From: DASSKK01 sp035690495
GTDB lineage: Bacteria; Actinomycetota; Actinomycetes; Propionibacteriales; Nocardioidaceae
Direction of reading: 5' to 3'
Assembly: GCA_035690495.1 (NCBI GenBank)
Contig: DASSKK010000104.1
Coordinates: forward strand, 1 to 53,482
DNA: 53,482 bases
Positions 40,484-47,871 of this stretch are shown in pieces. Each line of letters starts with the position of its first letter. The first letter of the stretch is position 1. The position numbers were made by a program, and so were the translations under genes. The notes below the pieces were generated by a model. The model was not told where the DNA came from and did no database searches. It worked only from the letters and a program-made list of their open reading frames with translations.

Positions 40484-40795
40484 CTACTCGCGGAGCAGGG
40501 AGCCGAGTGGTCCGAGGTCGATGTTGAGGTCTTCGGCGGTCAGGTCGTAGCGGCTCTTCAGCTGGTCCATCGCCTGCTCGAGGTGCATCAACCCGAGGCC
40601 CAGGCTCTCCACCTGCTGCTCGCTCAGGTCGCCCTCGTCTACGCGGCGCAGGGCCTGCGCCTCCATCAGCTGGCGGATCAGCTCGACCACGGTGAGCACC
40701 AGTGCGAACAGGTCGCGCTCCACCGACTCGTGATCGGTCTCCAGCCGCTGGGGCAGCAGGTGCTGCCCGGTCCGCACCGGTGAGCGCTCAGGCAT
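40484..40795 (-). CDS. gvpK: Gas vesicle protein GvpK
   Basis: The 103-residue protein matches GvpK, a helical accessory needed for gas-vesicle formation: VERDLFALVLTVVELIRQLMEAQALRRVD, then LSEQQVESLGLGLMHLEQAMDQL, and a C-terminal DLNIDLGPLGSLL. It is the last gene of the leftward gvp series and overlaps gvpS by eight bases. Length is within the normal range for short GvpK forms (100-150). Confidence 0.92.
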   Translation of the reverse strand: MPERSPVRTGQHLLPQRLETDHESVERDLFALVLTVVELIRQLMEAQALRRVDEGDLSEQQVESLGLGLMHLEQAMDQLKSRYDLTAEDLNIDLGPLGSLLRE

Positions 40796-41033
40796 CGTCG
40801 GGTCTCCTCAGCGACTGCCGCGGGTCGGCCATGTCCGCCCGCACCGACGAGACGAGCGCGTTCAGCCGCACCTGAACGAGATCGACGCCGGCCATGGAGA
40901 TCACCACGTCGCCGGAGATCACGACCCCCGCACCGAGCAGCCGGTCGAGCAGGTCGACGAGCGACACCTGCGCCGCCGAAGTCGCAGACGCCGTGGACGG
41001 GGTCTCCCGCGCGAGCGGTGGTGCGGCCGTCAC
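40788..41033 (-). CDS. gvpS: GvpA/J-family minor gas vesicle protein (GvpS)
   Basis: This 81-residue protein carries the short GvpA-type fold: VSLVDLLDRLLGAGVVISGDVVISMAGVDLVQVRLNALVSSV, i.e. alpha-beta-beta-alpha with the conserved ISGDVxISxAGVDLxxxRL pattern. By order (J-L-S-K) it corresponds to GvpS of actinobacterial clusters. GTG at 41033 overlaps the stop of the preceding gvpL (GTGA), which settles the start over an upstream frame at 41069. Minor GvpA relatives are thought to nucleate or cap the ribbed shell. Confidence 0.85.
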   Translation of the reverse strand: MTAAPPLARETPSTASATSAAQVSLVDLLDRLLGAGVVISGDVVISMAGVDLVQVRLNALVSSVRADMADPRQSLRRPDDA

Positions 41034-41821
41034 GGCTGCTCCAAGGTGGCGAACGAGTACGGCGGCCACGGCCCGTGCGACTCGACCCGGACCTCGGTGT
41101 AGCCGCCGGCCAGCTGTTCGACGTGCTCTGCGAAGGCGTCGGCGTCGGCCGCAGCCACCAGGTAGGCGCCGTTCAGGGTCATCGTCCCCTCATGGCCGGT
41201 GAGTCGCGGGTCCTGGGCGGCCAACACCCGCGCCGCGACCGATCGGCGGGCGAGCTCCTCGTGGATCTCGGCGGCCACCCGCGCCCCGTGCTCCTCGGCG
41301 GTCCGACGGGCGTCGGACGCCGTGCGCTTGCGTCTCAGGTAGTCGGTGCCGAGTCCCCTGTCGCGCCGGGCATCTGCGGGGCGCGCGGGCTCGGCGTCGG
41401 GGACGGAGACAGTGCGGGAGACAGAGCCCGGCATGTAGACCTTCACGCTCCACTCGACGCGGTCCGCCACGCGGTCCAACGCGCTTCGAAGCTCCGTTCC
41501 CCACTCGCGCAGCCGGGCTCGTACGCCGTCCTCGTCGAGACAGATCGTGGCCAGCCGCAGTGGCGCGACCGGGCCGAGACGCGAAACGGCCTGGACCACA
41601 CTGTCGTGGGCGCGGGCGACCCGCTCCAGCCACTCCAGGTCCTCCAGATGCCGCCGGAGCCCGTCCTCGCCGTACTCCGCAAGGTCGACCGAGCTCACGA
41701 CGGCCGCGAGGCCGTCCTCCTCGACGACCTCGAGGGGGCCGCCGTCGAGGCCGACCTCGCCGAGCGCGGCAGGTTCGACGCCGCGCGTGACGGCGTACAT
41801 GTAGCGGCCCGACTCACCCAT
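41030..41821 (-). CDS. gvpL: Gas vesicle protein GvpL/GvpF family (GvpL)
   Basis: The 263-residue protein belongs to the GvpL/GvpF family of shell-associated accessory proteins: RYMYAVTRGVEPAALGEVGL at the start, VAPLRLATICLDEDGVRARL in the middle (the conserved PLRFGT-type segment), and the C-terminal LNGAYLVAAADADAFAEHVEQL with the final GPWPPYSF signature. It overlaps gvpJ by eight bases at its start and gvpS at its end. A second family member lies at 42794-43585, as usual in these clusters. Confidence 0.9.
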   Translation of the reverse strand: MGESGRYMYAVTRGVEPAALGEVGLDGGPLEVVEEDGLAAVVSSVDLAEYGEDGLRRHLEDLEWLERVARAHDSVVQAVSRLGPVAPLRLATICLDEDGVRARLREWGTELRSALDRVADRVEWSVKVYMPGSVSRTVSVPDAEPARPADARRDRGLGTDYLRRKRTASDARRTAEEHGARVAAEIHEELARRSVAARVLAAQDPRLTGHEGTMTLNGAYLVAAADADAFAEHVEQLAGGYTEVRVESHGPWPPYSFATLEQP

Positions 41822-42200
41822 CGGACGAGCCGCCCTCGAGCTCCTGGATGCGGGCCTGAAGGCGCCGGTTCTCCTCGGTGAGTCCCTCCTCGCGGCTGCT
41901 CAGCATCGGGTCGTTGCGCCACCAGTCGATGCCCATCTCGGCAGCCTTGTCGACGGAGGCGACCAGCAGCCGGATCTTGATCGTGAGCAGCTCGATGTCG
42001 AGCAGGTTCACCCTGATGTCGCCGGCGATCACGATGCCCTTGTCGAGCACTCGCTCGAGGATGTCGGCCAGTGTCGCGGGGTTCGGCGGGGTCGTCATTC
42101 CCGCCTGCGACTGATAGGGACGGCGCATGGTGGCGGGGGACGACTCAGCTGGGGTGGCGGGCGACGACTCAGCTGGGGTGGCGGGCGACGACTCGGTCAT
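41814..42200 (-). CDS. gvpJ: GvpA/J-family minor gas vesicle protein (GvpJ)
   Basis: The 128-residue product has a GvpA-like core (LADILERVLDKGIVIAGDIRVNLLDIELLTIKIRLLVASVDKAAEMGIDWW), then a charged coiled-coil-like tail (EEGLTEENRRLQARIQELEGG). The N-terminus is an SSPATPAE tandem repeat (three copies) encoded by a 24-bp DNA repeat, which other GvpJ proteins do not need; ATG codons at 42129 and 42099 are alternative starts after the repeat. The tail and position before gvpL fit GvpJ, a likely tip or nucleation subunit. The first ATG (42200) overlaps no other gene. Confidence 0.85.
   Translation of the reverse strand: MTESSPATPAESSPATPAESSPATMRRPYQSQAGMTTPPNPATLADILERVLDKGIVIAGDIRVNLLDIELLTIKIRLLVASVDKAAEMGIDWWRNDPMLSSREEGLTEENRRLQARIQELEGGSSDG
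42129..42196. repeat. 24-bp tandem repeat encoding the GvpJ N-terminal extension
   Basis: GGTGGCGGGSGACGACTCAGCTGG occurs at 42129-42152 and 42153-42176, with a partial third copy to 42196. Being a multiple of three, copy-number change would add or remove SSPATPAE units without a frameshift. Confidence 0.85.
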
Positions 42201-42203
42201 CGC

Positions 42204-42542
42204 TCACTCCTGCGTCGTCTCGCCACGAGCGTAGCGGCGCAGCCGGCGGTAACCCTGCAGGTCGCCGTGGCCGTCGACGTCGACCTCGTAGAGCGCGAGC
42301 ACGTCCGTGGTGGTGGGAACACGGCGCAGCTCGACGACCTCGACGGTGACCTTCCAGCCTTCCTCGGTGCGTTCCAGACCGGTGACGCCCTCGGTGTCGC
42401 GGCCGGTCAGCTCTGCGAGATGACCGAGGGCCTTCGTGGCCGCATCGTCGGCGGACATCCGCTTCGGGGCGGCCGCCCGGGGAGCCGAGCTGCTCTTCTT
42501 CGATGCTCCCGAGGACTTCTTGGAGCCGGTGCCGGTAGCCAT
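42204..42542 (-). CDS. gvpO: Gas vesicle protein GvpO
   Basis: This 112-residue protein has a disordered Lys/Ser/Ala-rich N-terminus (KKSSGASKKSSSAPRAAAPKR) and a conserved C-terminal domain: ALGHLAELTGRDTEGVTGLERTEEGWKVTVEVVELRRVPTTTDVLALYEV with the final YRRLRRYARG. That block is the GvpO signature, seen in haloarchaea and actinobacteria. GvpO is thought to assist gvp expression or assembly. It sits one base after gvpG, unlike Streptomyces clusters where gvpO leads the operon. Confidence 0.9.
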   Translation of the reverse strand: MATGTGSKKSSGASKKSSSAPRAAAPKRMSADDAATKALGHLAELTGRDTEGVTGLERTEEGWKVTVEVVELRRVPTTTDVLALYEVDVDGHGDLQGYRRLRRYARGETTQE

Positions 42543-42543
42543 C

Positions 42544-42792
42544 TCACCTCTCCCTCCTCATCGTGTCCTGGCCGACGATCAGCCGGTCGAGAAGCTCGTC
42601 CTCCCACGCGGTGGCCTCGTCGTCGGTCAACGTTCCCTCATCGCGTCTGCGATCGACCTCCGCCAGCTGCTGCCGGATCCGGGCGGGGTCGTAGTACTCC
42701 TCCTCGGCTTGCTGCAGAATCTTCTCGGCGACTGCGGCGGTTCCTCGCAGTGGTGCGATAGGCAGGCCGAGCACGGCCGTGAGCAGACCCAT
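42544..42792 (-). CDS. gvpG: Gas vesicle protein GvpG
   Basis: The 82-residue protein shows the GvpG pattern: MGLLTAVLGLPIAPLRGTAAVAEKIL at the start and a helical acidic middle (EEYYDPARIRQQLAEVDRRRDEGTLTDDEATAWEDELLDRL). The start ATG at 42792 is one base after the stop of gvpF, which removes the upstream shadow frame. GvpG is a small accessory often found next to GvpF. Confidence 0.9.
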   Translation of the reverse strand: MGLLTAVLGLPIAPLRGTAAVAEKILQQAEEEYYDPARIRQQLAEVDRRRDEGTLTDDEATAWEDELLDRLIVGQDTMRRER

Positions 42793-42793
42793 C

Positions 42794-43585
42794 TCAGTCC
42801 TCCACGAAGTCGTACGGCGCCACCGGCCCCACCAGCCGCAGCCGCATCCGCTCGTGCACGGCCTCGGCGAGGTCCTCGAGCTGCTGCTCGAACTCCGCGG
42901 CGCGGTCGTCGTCGACGAGGAAGGCCAGGTCGGCGGCATCGTCGACATCGCGCAACGGCCGCACGGCGTGGGAAGCCGTGAAGGGCACGATCGACTCCAG
43001 CAGGATGTCGGTGTCCTCACTCCGCTTGGCGTCCAGGGCATGTGCCACCAGCTCGCCGAGCCGGATCCGTACGCCGTGGCCCTGCGGTGAAGGCAGGTCG
43101 CGCGTCTGCCGGCGCAGCTGGGCGATCTTCGGGTCCGCGCGGACGATCTCCTCCAACGCCAGGTTCTGGTGGTAGATCGCGCGCAGGTTGTACTGCGAGC
43201 GGTCGGCGAGCTCCGTCAGGTATGCGGCGAACCGGTCCTCATGCAGAGCCAGGAAGTCCTCGACGACACTGTGGTCGTCGGCCAGCAGCGATCCGAACCG
43301 CACCGGGACCACCGTGCACGACGTACACAGCGTGTCGAGCACGGAGCCGTGGGCGACCAGGTCCTTGCGCCGCCCGGGCGGCCGGTCGGCGGAGATGTCG
43401 GCGACCACTGCGGCCACCTCGCCGTGCCGGACGAGGCGCACCGGCCGGCCGTCGATGCCCGACAGGCTCTTCGGGATCACGGCGTCGGCCGCGACGACTC
43501 CGTAGACGTAGCACCCCAGCCCGGTGCCCTGCATGGACTCTGCCGGATCGGCGTCCGCCTCCGCGGCGACCGGGGACATGCTCAC
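42794..43585 (-). CDS. gvpF: Gas vesicle protein GvpF/GvpL family (GvpF)
   Basis: This 263-residue protein is the second GvpF/L-family member: CYVYGVVAADAVIPKSLSGIDGRPV at the start, TCTSCTVVPVRFGSLLADDHSVVEDFL (the PVRFG motif) in the middle, and RMRLRLVGPVAPYDFVE at the end, the conserved RLVGPLPPYxF-type C-terminus of GvpF. It comes right after gvpA with a four-base overlap, the usual place for gvpF. GvpF binds GvpA and probably acts as its chaperone during assembly. Confidence 0.92.
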   Translation of the reverse strand: MSMSPVAAEADADPAESMQGTGLGCYVYGVVAADAVIPKSLSGIDGRPVRLVRHGEVAAVVADISADRPPGRRKDLVAHGSVLDTLCTSCTVVPVRFGSLLADDHSVVEDFLALHEDRFAAYLTELADRSQYNLRAIYHQNLALEEIVRADPKIAQLRRQTRDLPSPQGHGVRIRLGELVAHALDAKRSEDTDILLESIVPFTASHAVRPLRDVDDAADLAFLVDDDRAAEFEQQLEDLAEAVHERMRLRLVGPVAPYDFVED

Positions 43586-44007
43586 GCCTTCTCGCTCCGG
43601 CGGCGCCGCGACGAGGAACGCTTGCTGGAGCGACGCTCATCGTCGCCCTCGTCGTCATCCTTGTCGCCGGTGATGGCCTTCTTGGCTCCCTTGAGGGCGC
43701 CGCTCGTCTTCTTGCTCGCACCGCCCTCTTGCATGTCGCCGACGAACTCGCTGAGGTCCTTGCCGCCCTTCTCGTAGAGATCGAGACGGTTCGTCGCCTC
43801 GGCGAACCGCAGGTAGGTGTCCACGCTGGCAATGACCACGCGCGCGTCGATGGTCAGGATCTCGATGCCGACCACGGAGACCCGCACGTAGGCATCGATC
43901 ACGATGCCCTTGTCGAGGATGATGTCGATGACGTCGGCGAGACCACTCGGAGCGGGACGCTCCAAGTAGCCGCCGCTCTGGCGACGTTGCTGGGTCTGCA
44001 CGCTCAC
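43582..44007 (-). CDS. gvpA: Major gas vesicle structural protein GvpA
   Basis: The 141-residue protein has the GvpA core in residues 20-70 (LADVIDIILDKGIVIDAYVRVSVVGIEILTIDARVVIASVDTYLRFAEA), which builds the ribbed gas-permeable shell. The C-terminal 60 residues are unusual for aquatic GvpA but common in actinobacteria: a Lys/Asp-rich tail ending in RRSSKRSSSRRRRSEKA. A GGAATCC-type gap of about 50 bases separates it from the SRPBCC gene upstream. The long basic tail could project into the cytoplasm and bind nucleic acid or the acidic partner proteins. Confidence 0.93.
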   Translation of the reverse strand: MSVQTQQRRQSGGYLERPAPSGLADVIDIILDKGIVIDAYVRVSVVGIEILTIDARVVIASVDTYLRFAEATNRLDLYEKGGKDLSEFVGDMQEGGASKKTSGALKGAKKAITGDKDDDEGDDERRSSKRSSSRRRRSEKA

Positions 44008-44059
44008 AAGGGAATCCTTTCGCTGAATCGGCCACGGCGCTCGGCAGCGCCGCTCTCAC

Positions 44060-45130
44060 CTAGCTCGCTCGGCGTCGTCTCGGTGCCGGCTCCTCTTCCT
44101 CCGGCTCCTCCTCTTCGTAGTCGCCCTCGTCCTCGGGTGCTTCGTCCTCGTAGTCGCCGTCGTCCTCGGCGGCCTCGTCCTCGGCGTACTCGTCGTCGGG
44201 CTCATCCTCGGGGGGCTCGTCCTCGGCCGCTTCGTCGTCGACCTCCTCGCCTTCCTCAGGCTGCTCCTCGTCGTACTCGTCGGCTGCCTCGTCCTCGTCC
44301 TCGTCCTCGGGCTCCTGCGCGTCCTGCTGCTCCTCCTCGAGAGCCTCCTCGTGCGTCTGCACGATCTCTCCGTCGCGGATGGTGCCGCGCCAGCCCTCCA
44401 CCTCGTCCGGGTCGAGGATCGTGCGGGTCATCACGTGTCGTGCGAAGTGCTTGAACTCCAGCCGCGCCCGGCGACCCGCCGCGCGCCAGATGTTGCCGGT
44501 GCGCTCCATGAAGCCTTGCGGGTAGTACTCGAGGACGAGCAGGATGCGGGTGAGGCTCGGCCCGATCTCGTGGAAGGACACCGAGCCGTCGACGTGCCCC
44601 TTCTCGCCGGTGGACGTCCAGACGATCCGCTCGTCGGGGATCTGCTCTGTGATCGTCGCCTCCCACTGGCGATGGGACCAGAGCACCTGCGCCTTCCAGT
44701 TCTGCTTGGGCTCGTCGTCGCTCTCCTCCTCGACGTTCTCGACCTTCTTCATGAAGCTCGGGAACTGCTCGAAGCTGGTCCACTGGTTGTAGGCGACACG
44801 CACGGGAACACCGACGTCGATCTGCTCGAGGATGTTCATCGCCTTGGTCGCCTTGGGGCTCTTGCTGCCGCCGCCCCCGCCGGTGATCTTGTCCTTGACG
44901 CCCGACAGCGCGCCCTTGACGGCGCCGCCGACGGGAGAATCGCCCTTGGCCGCGGCCTCGCCGCCCTTCTTGACCGCCTTGCCGATCGGTCCGCCGTCCG
45001 CGATGTCTTCGAACCGGTCGGTCATGTCCTGGACCCGGTCCGTCACCGAGTGCAACGCGCGCTCGCCGAGGGACTTCAAGACGTCCTGCCCGGCGCCCTT
45101 GAGCTTGTCCATCTGGGGGTTGTCAGCCAT
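44060..45130 (-). CDS. SRPBCC-domain protein of the gvp cluster (GvpZ-like)
   Basis: The 356-residue protein has a helical N-terminal region (residues 1-95, with a glycine-rich GGGGGSK hinge). An SRPBCC/polyketide-cyclase-like lipid-binding domain spans about residues 96-250 (VPVRVAYNQWTSFEQFPSFMKKVENV, YYPQGFMERTGNIWRAAGRR). The last 100 residues are almost entirely Glu/Asp with Pro and Tyr. Actinobacterial gvp clusters carry two extra genes, gvpY and gvpZ, and this one fits the second of them. It probably supports vesicle surface or membrane contacts. The assignment to GvpZ is from context and length. Confidence 0.7.
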   Translation of the reverse strand: MADNPQMDKLKGAGQDVLKSLGERALHSVTDRVQDMTDRFEDIADGGPIGKAVKKGGEAAAKGDSPVGGAVKGALSGVKDKITGGGGGSKSPKATKAMNILEQIDVGVPVRVAYNQWTSFEQFPSFMKKVENVEEESDDEPKQNWKAQVLWSHRQWEATITEQIPDERIVWTSTGEKGHVDGSVSFHEIGPSLTRILLVLEYYPQGFMERTGNIWRAAGRRARLEFKHFARHVMTRTILDPDEVEGWRGTIRDGEIVQTHEEALEEEQQDAQEPEDEDEDEAADEYDEEQPEEGEEVDDEAAEDEPPEDEPDDEYAEDEAAEDDGDYEDEAPEDEGDYEEEEPEEEEPAPRRRRAS

Positions 45131-45136
45131 CGTCGC

Positions 45137-45862
45137 CTACCTCCCGGACCTGCTGCTCGACCTGCCCCGCGAGCTCGACTTCTTCGCCGAGCTCCGCTTG
45201 GACGCCGACTTCTTGGCAGGCGCCTTCTTGGCCGGCGCCTTCTTCGAGGCGGACTTCTTGCTCGAGGTCCGCTTGGAGGCGGACTTCTTCGCCGACCCGC
45301 CGCCGGACGACTTCCTCGCACCGCTGCGCGAGCTGCTCGAGCCGCGGGAGCTGCTCGAGCCGCGAGAGCCACTCGGGCGATTCGAGGACTTCTTCGCCGA
45401 CGACCTGGACGATGACCTGGACGACGACCTCTTGCGTGGAGGCGGCTCTTCCTCCTCTTCGGGCTCTTCGGGCTCTTCGGGCTCTTCCTCCTCGTCTTCC
45501 TCCTCGTCTACGTCGTCAGCTTCCTCGTCCTCTTCCTCGTCCTCGTCGAGGACCTCGCCGCTGACCGTCTCACCGCGGCCGTTCAGCGAGTCGCTGAGCG
45601 ACTCGAGACGCGAGGTGGCAGCGGTCATCGCGGCGGACTTGGCCGAGTCGATGAGCTGGCCGGTGATCTGTCCTTGCAGCTTGGAGAGCTCGGGATTCTT
45701 GTCCACCAGTTCCCCGAGCTGTTTGAGGATTCCTTGGGGGTTGGTGGCAATGCGTTGGCCGGCGAGCATGCTGCCGACCGTGATGGCCAGCTTGAGGCGT
45801 CTGGTCCGCCCCAGCAAGTAGCCGCTCGCCACCGCGAGTGCAATTTTGCCTGTGGTGCTCAT
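45137..45862 (-). CDS. Basic/acidic low-complexity protein of the gvp cluster (GvpY-like)
   Basis: The 241-residue protein begins with a short conserved helix (TGKIALAVASGYLLGRTRRLKLAITVGSML, amphipathic or membrane-peripheral) and a helical region to residue 95. Then follow an acidic block (EEEEDEEADD...EEEPEEPEE, residues about 105-140) and a 100-residue Ser/Lys/Ala-rich tail with SKKSASK- and AKKAPAK-type repeats like histone H1. It is the first gene of the gvp operon. The basic tail is opposite in charge to the acidic tail of the next protein, so the two may bind each other or DNA. The GvpY name is by position only. Confidence 0.65.
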   Translation of the reverse strand: MSTTGKIALAVASGYLLGRTRRLKLAITVGSMLAGQRIATNPQGILKQLGELVDKNPELSKLQGQITGQLIDSAKSAAMTAATSRLESLSDSLNGRGETVSGEVLDEDEEEDEEADDVDEEEDEEEEPEEPEEPEEEEEPPPRKRSSSRSSSRSSAKKSSNRPSGSRGSSSSRGSSSSRSGARKSSGGGSAKKSASKRTSSKKSASKKAPAKKAPAKKSASKRSSAKKSSSRGRSSSRSGR

Positions 45863-45921
45863 CGCTCCCTCTCCACCTGTTCGGGGTGCCGGTCACGGAC
45901 ACCGGATACTTCCCCCCGTGG

Positions 45922-45946
45922 TGCCCCTACCGCAGGGCGCTCAAAC
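45922..45946 (-). promoter_or_regulatory. Candidate SigB/SigF-type promoter of the gvp operon
   Basis: Minus strand GTTT, a 15-base spacer and GGGGCA lie in the gap between the sigma gene and the first gvp gene. The -35 is a perfect match but the -10 is weaker than elsewhere (GGGGCA for GGGTAY). Read-through from the sigma gene is an alternative. Confidence 0.4.
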
Positions 45947-45965
45947 CTTTCGAGCAGACGACGGC

Positions 45966-46793
45966 CTAGACATCTGCGAGCGCGTCCGAGGGAACGGTGT
46001 CCAGCTCGGAGCGGAGCGTGGTCAGGATCCGGGAGAGCAGTCGGGAGACCTGCATCTGGGTCACCCCGATGTCGTCCGCGATCTGCTGCTGGGTCCAGTC
46101 GGCGAAGAAGCGCAGATACAAGATGTGCCGGTCGCGCTCGCTGAGCCGCCGCACCACCGGGCTGAGCACAGCGCGCGCCTCCACCGAGGAGCGTCCCGAG
46201 TCCCGCTCGCCGAGCAGGGTCCCCAAGGGGGTGTCCAGGTCCGCGCCGACCGGCTGGTCGAGCGAGGTGGGCGAGAAGCACCCGTCGGCGCTGAGCGCCT
46301 CGCTGACCTCTTCGATGTCGACCTCGAGGAATGCGGCGATCTCGGAGGGCCGTGGCGAGCGGCCCAGCCGGTGCGAGAGCTCCGTCTCGGCCGCCGAGAT
46401 CCCTGCCTGCAGCTCCTGCACGCGGCGAGGAGGGCGCACCATCCATCCGTGGTCACGGAAGTGACGTCGCACCTCGCCGCTGATGGTGGGCACGGCGTAC
46501 GACAAGAAGTTGTGGCCGGTCGACTCGTCGTAGCCGTGGGAGGCCTTGACCAGCCCGACCATCGCTACCTGCTCCAGGTCCTCCAGCGAGATGCCTCGGT
46601 TGCGGTAGCGGGCGGCGATCGCCCGCGCCACTCCGGTGTTGACCACCACCACCTGGTTGAGCAACCGGCGGCGGACGAGCTCGTCGTCGGACTCGGCAGC
46701 CTCGTGCAGCAGCCGACTGGTCTCATCTGCCCTACGCCGGTGGGCCGCCTCCGTGCGGGACTTGGTGGTGCGAGGTGCGGTCGAGGTGGACAT
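45966..46793 (-). CDS. SigB/SigF-family RNA polymerase sigma factor
   Basis: The 275-residue group 3 sigma factor has regions 2 (YRNRGISLEDLEQVAMVGLVKASHGYDESTGHNFLSYAVPTISGEVRRHFRDHGW), 3 (PRRVQELQAGISAAETELSHRLGRSPRPSEIAAFL) and 4 (RDRHILYLRFFADWTQQQIADDIGVTQMQVSRLLSRIL) of the general-stress and sporulation sigma factors of actinobacteria. The ATG at 46793 has GGAG eight bases upstream; GTG at 46802 is an alternative. A GTTG-N14-GGGTAT element about 100 bases upstream suggests self-activation. No anti-sigma gene lies directly beside it; the nearest partner-switch protein is at 51218. It precedes the gvp operon on the same strand. Confidence 0.93.
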   Translation of the reverse strand: MSTSTAPRTTKSRTEAAHRRRADETSRLLHEAAESDDELVRRRLLNQVVVVNTGVARAIAARYRNRGISLEDLEQVAMVGLVKASHGYDESTGHNFLSYAVPTISGEVRRHFRDHGWMVRPPRRVQELQAGISAAETELSHRLGRSPRPSEIAAFLEVDIEEVSEALSADGCFSPTSLDQPVGADLDTPLGTLLGERDSGRSSVEARAVLSPVVRRLSERDRHILYLRFFADWTQQQIADDIGVTQMQVSRLLSRILTTLRSELDTVPSDALADV

Positions 46794-46892
46794 TCCGATC
46801 ACTCCGGACAGAGTGTGAATCTCGATCCCGCCGAGTGTTTGCAGCGGTACGCATACATGGGCACCAGGTCGAACATGCCCGATGGAGGTGTC

Positions 46893-46916
46893 ATACCCAC
46901 TGTCCGCAGACTCAAC
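46893..46916 (-). promoter_or_regulatory. SigB/SigF-type promoter of the sigma gene
   Basis: Minus strand GTTG, a 14-base spacer and GGGTAT lie about 100 bases before the sigma start codon. Self-recognition would give positive feedback, as in other SigB systems. The leader would be about 90 bases. Confidence 0.65.
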
Positions 46917-46988
46917 CGTCTCCCATGCGTCCAGCCGGCTTGGCGCCGGTCGAAGCGCTCGTACGTCGTGATCGCGACGGTGAGCCGG

Positions 46989-47729
46989 TCAGGTCGGGGT
47001 GGGGAGGCCCGCGGCAGGCAGGGACCCGTTCGACTGCGGCCCACCCACCTCCGGGAGTACGCCGTCGGCGACGACCTGGTTGGCGACGTCGCGCAGCTTG
47101 GTGTTGGTGTGGCTGGAGAACCGCCGCAGCACCTCGAAGGAACGGTCCAGGCTCAGCCCATAGCGTTCCATCAGCACTCCCTGGGCGACCCCGATCATGT
47201 GCCGACTCTGCAGTGCGGTCTGCAACCCGCTGACCAGGCGAGCCGAGCTGATCGCGGTGGCCGCGTGGACGGCGAACAACAGCGCGATGTCGATGTTCTC
47301 CTGGTCGTATCCGTGCGGCTTGGCGGCGTACAGGTTCAGTGCGCCCAGCACCTCCTCGTCGGTGAACAGCCGGACGCTCAGGATCGACCCGATGCCCAGC
47401 TTCGCGGCACCCGCCGACCAGCGTGGCCACCGCTTCTCGTGGAGGACGTCCTCGACGAGAAAGGACTCCTGCTCGGAGATCGCGTCGAGACAGGGTCCCT
47501 CGTCGAGGGCGTACTGCAGGGCGTCGCTCTGGTTCGCCACGTCGGAGGTGGACGCGACGGTCTCTACGTGGCTGCGGCGTCGACGCGACGAGACGGCGCA
47601 GTAGTCGCAGGCGGGGACCACCTCCACCGCCTTCTCCGCGACCGTCTGCAAGGTCGTGGTCTCCTCGGGTTCGGCGCTGAGCCGTCGGCTGAGCAGGGCG
47701 AAGAACTCGCCCGAGCTTTCTGGATCCAT
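46989..47729 (-). CDS. GAF-ANTAR domain RNA-binding regulator
   Basis: The 246-residue protein has a GAF sensor domain (about residues 20-165, LDEGPCLDAISEQESFLVEDV and the final DIALLFAVHAATAISSARLV). A C-terminal ANTAR domain (residues 170-225, LQSRHMIGVAQGVLMERYGLSLDRSFEVLRRFSSHTNTKLRDVANQVV) would bind paired hairpins in RNA to stop termination. It probably senses a small ligand or redox state. The ATG at 47729 is the family start; upstream sequence in the frame is shadow. It lies between the sigma gene and selB on the same strand. The C-terminal tail after residue 225 is unordered. Confidence 0.88.
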   Translation of the reverse strand: MDPESSGEFFALLSRRLSAEPEETTTLQTVAEKAVEVVPACDYCAVSSRRRRSHVETVASTSDVANQSDALQYALDEGPCLDAISEQESFLVEDVLHEKRWPRWSAGAAKLGIGSILSVRLFTDEEVLGALNLYAAKPHGYDQENIDIALLFAVHAATAISSARLVSGLQTALQSRHMIGVAQGVLMERYGLSLDRSFEVLRRFSSHTNTKLRDVANQVVADGVLPEVGGPQSNGSLPAAGLPTPT

Positions 47730-47871
47730 GAGTACCTGTTCCGATGTGCTCGGATGCTCCGGAAAGGAGGATGGGAGGTGCACGCCGAGCGCCGCCGAGC
47801 CGTGTCTGGACCCGGTTGTGAAGAACCGTACCTCCCTTGGCAAATGCGAATGTCGGGTGAGCGGTGGCGGT

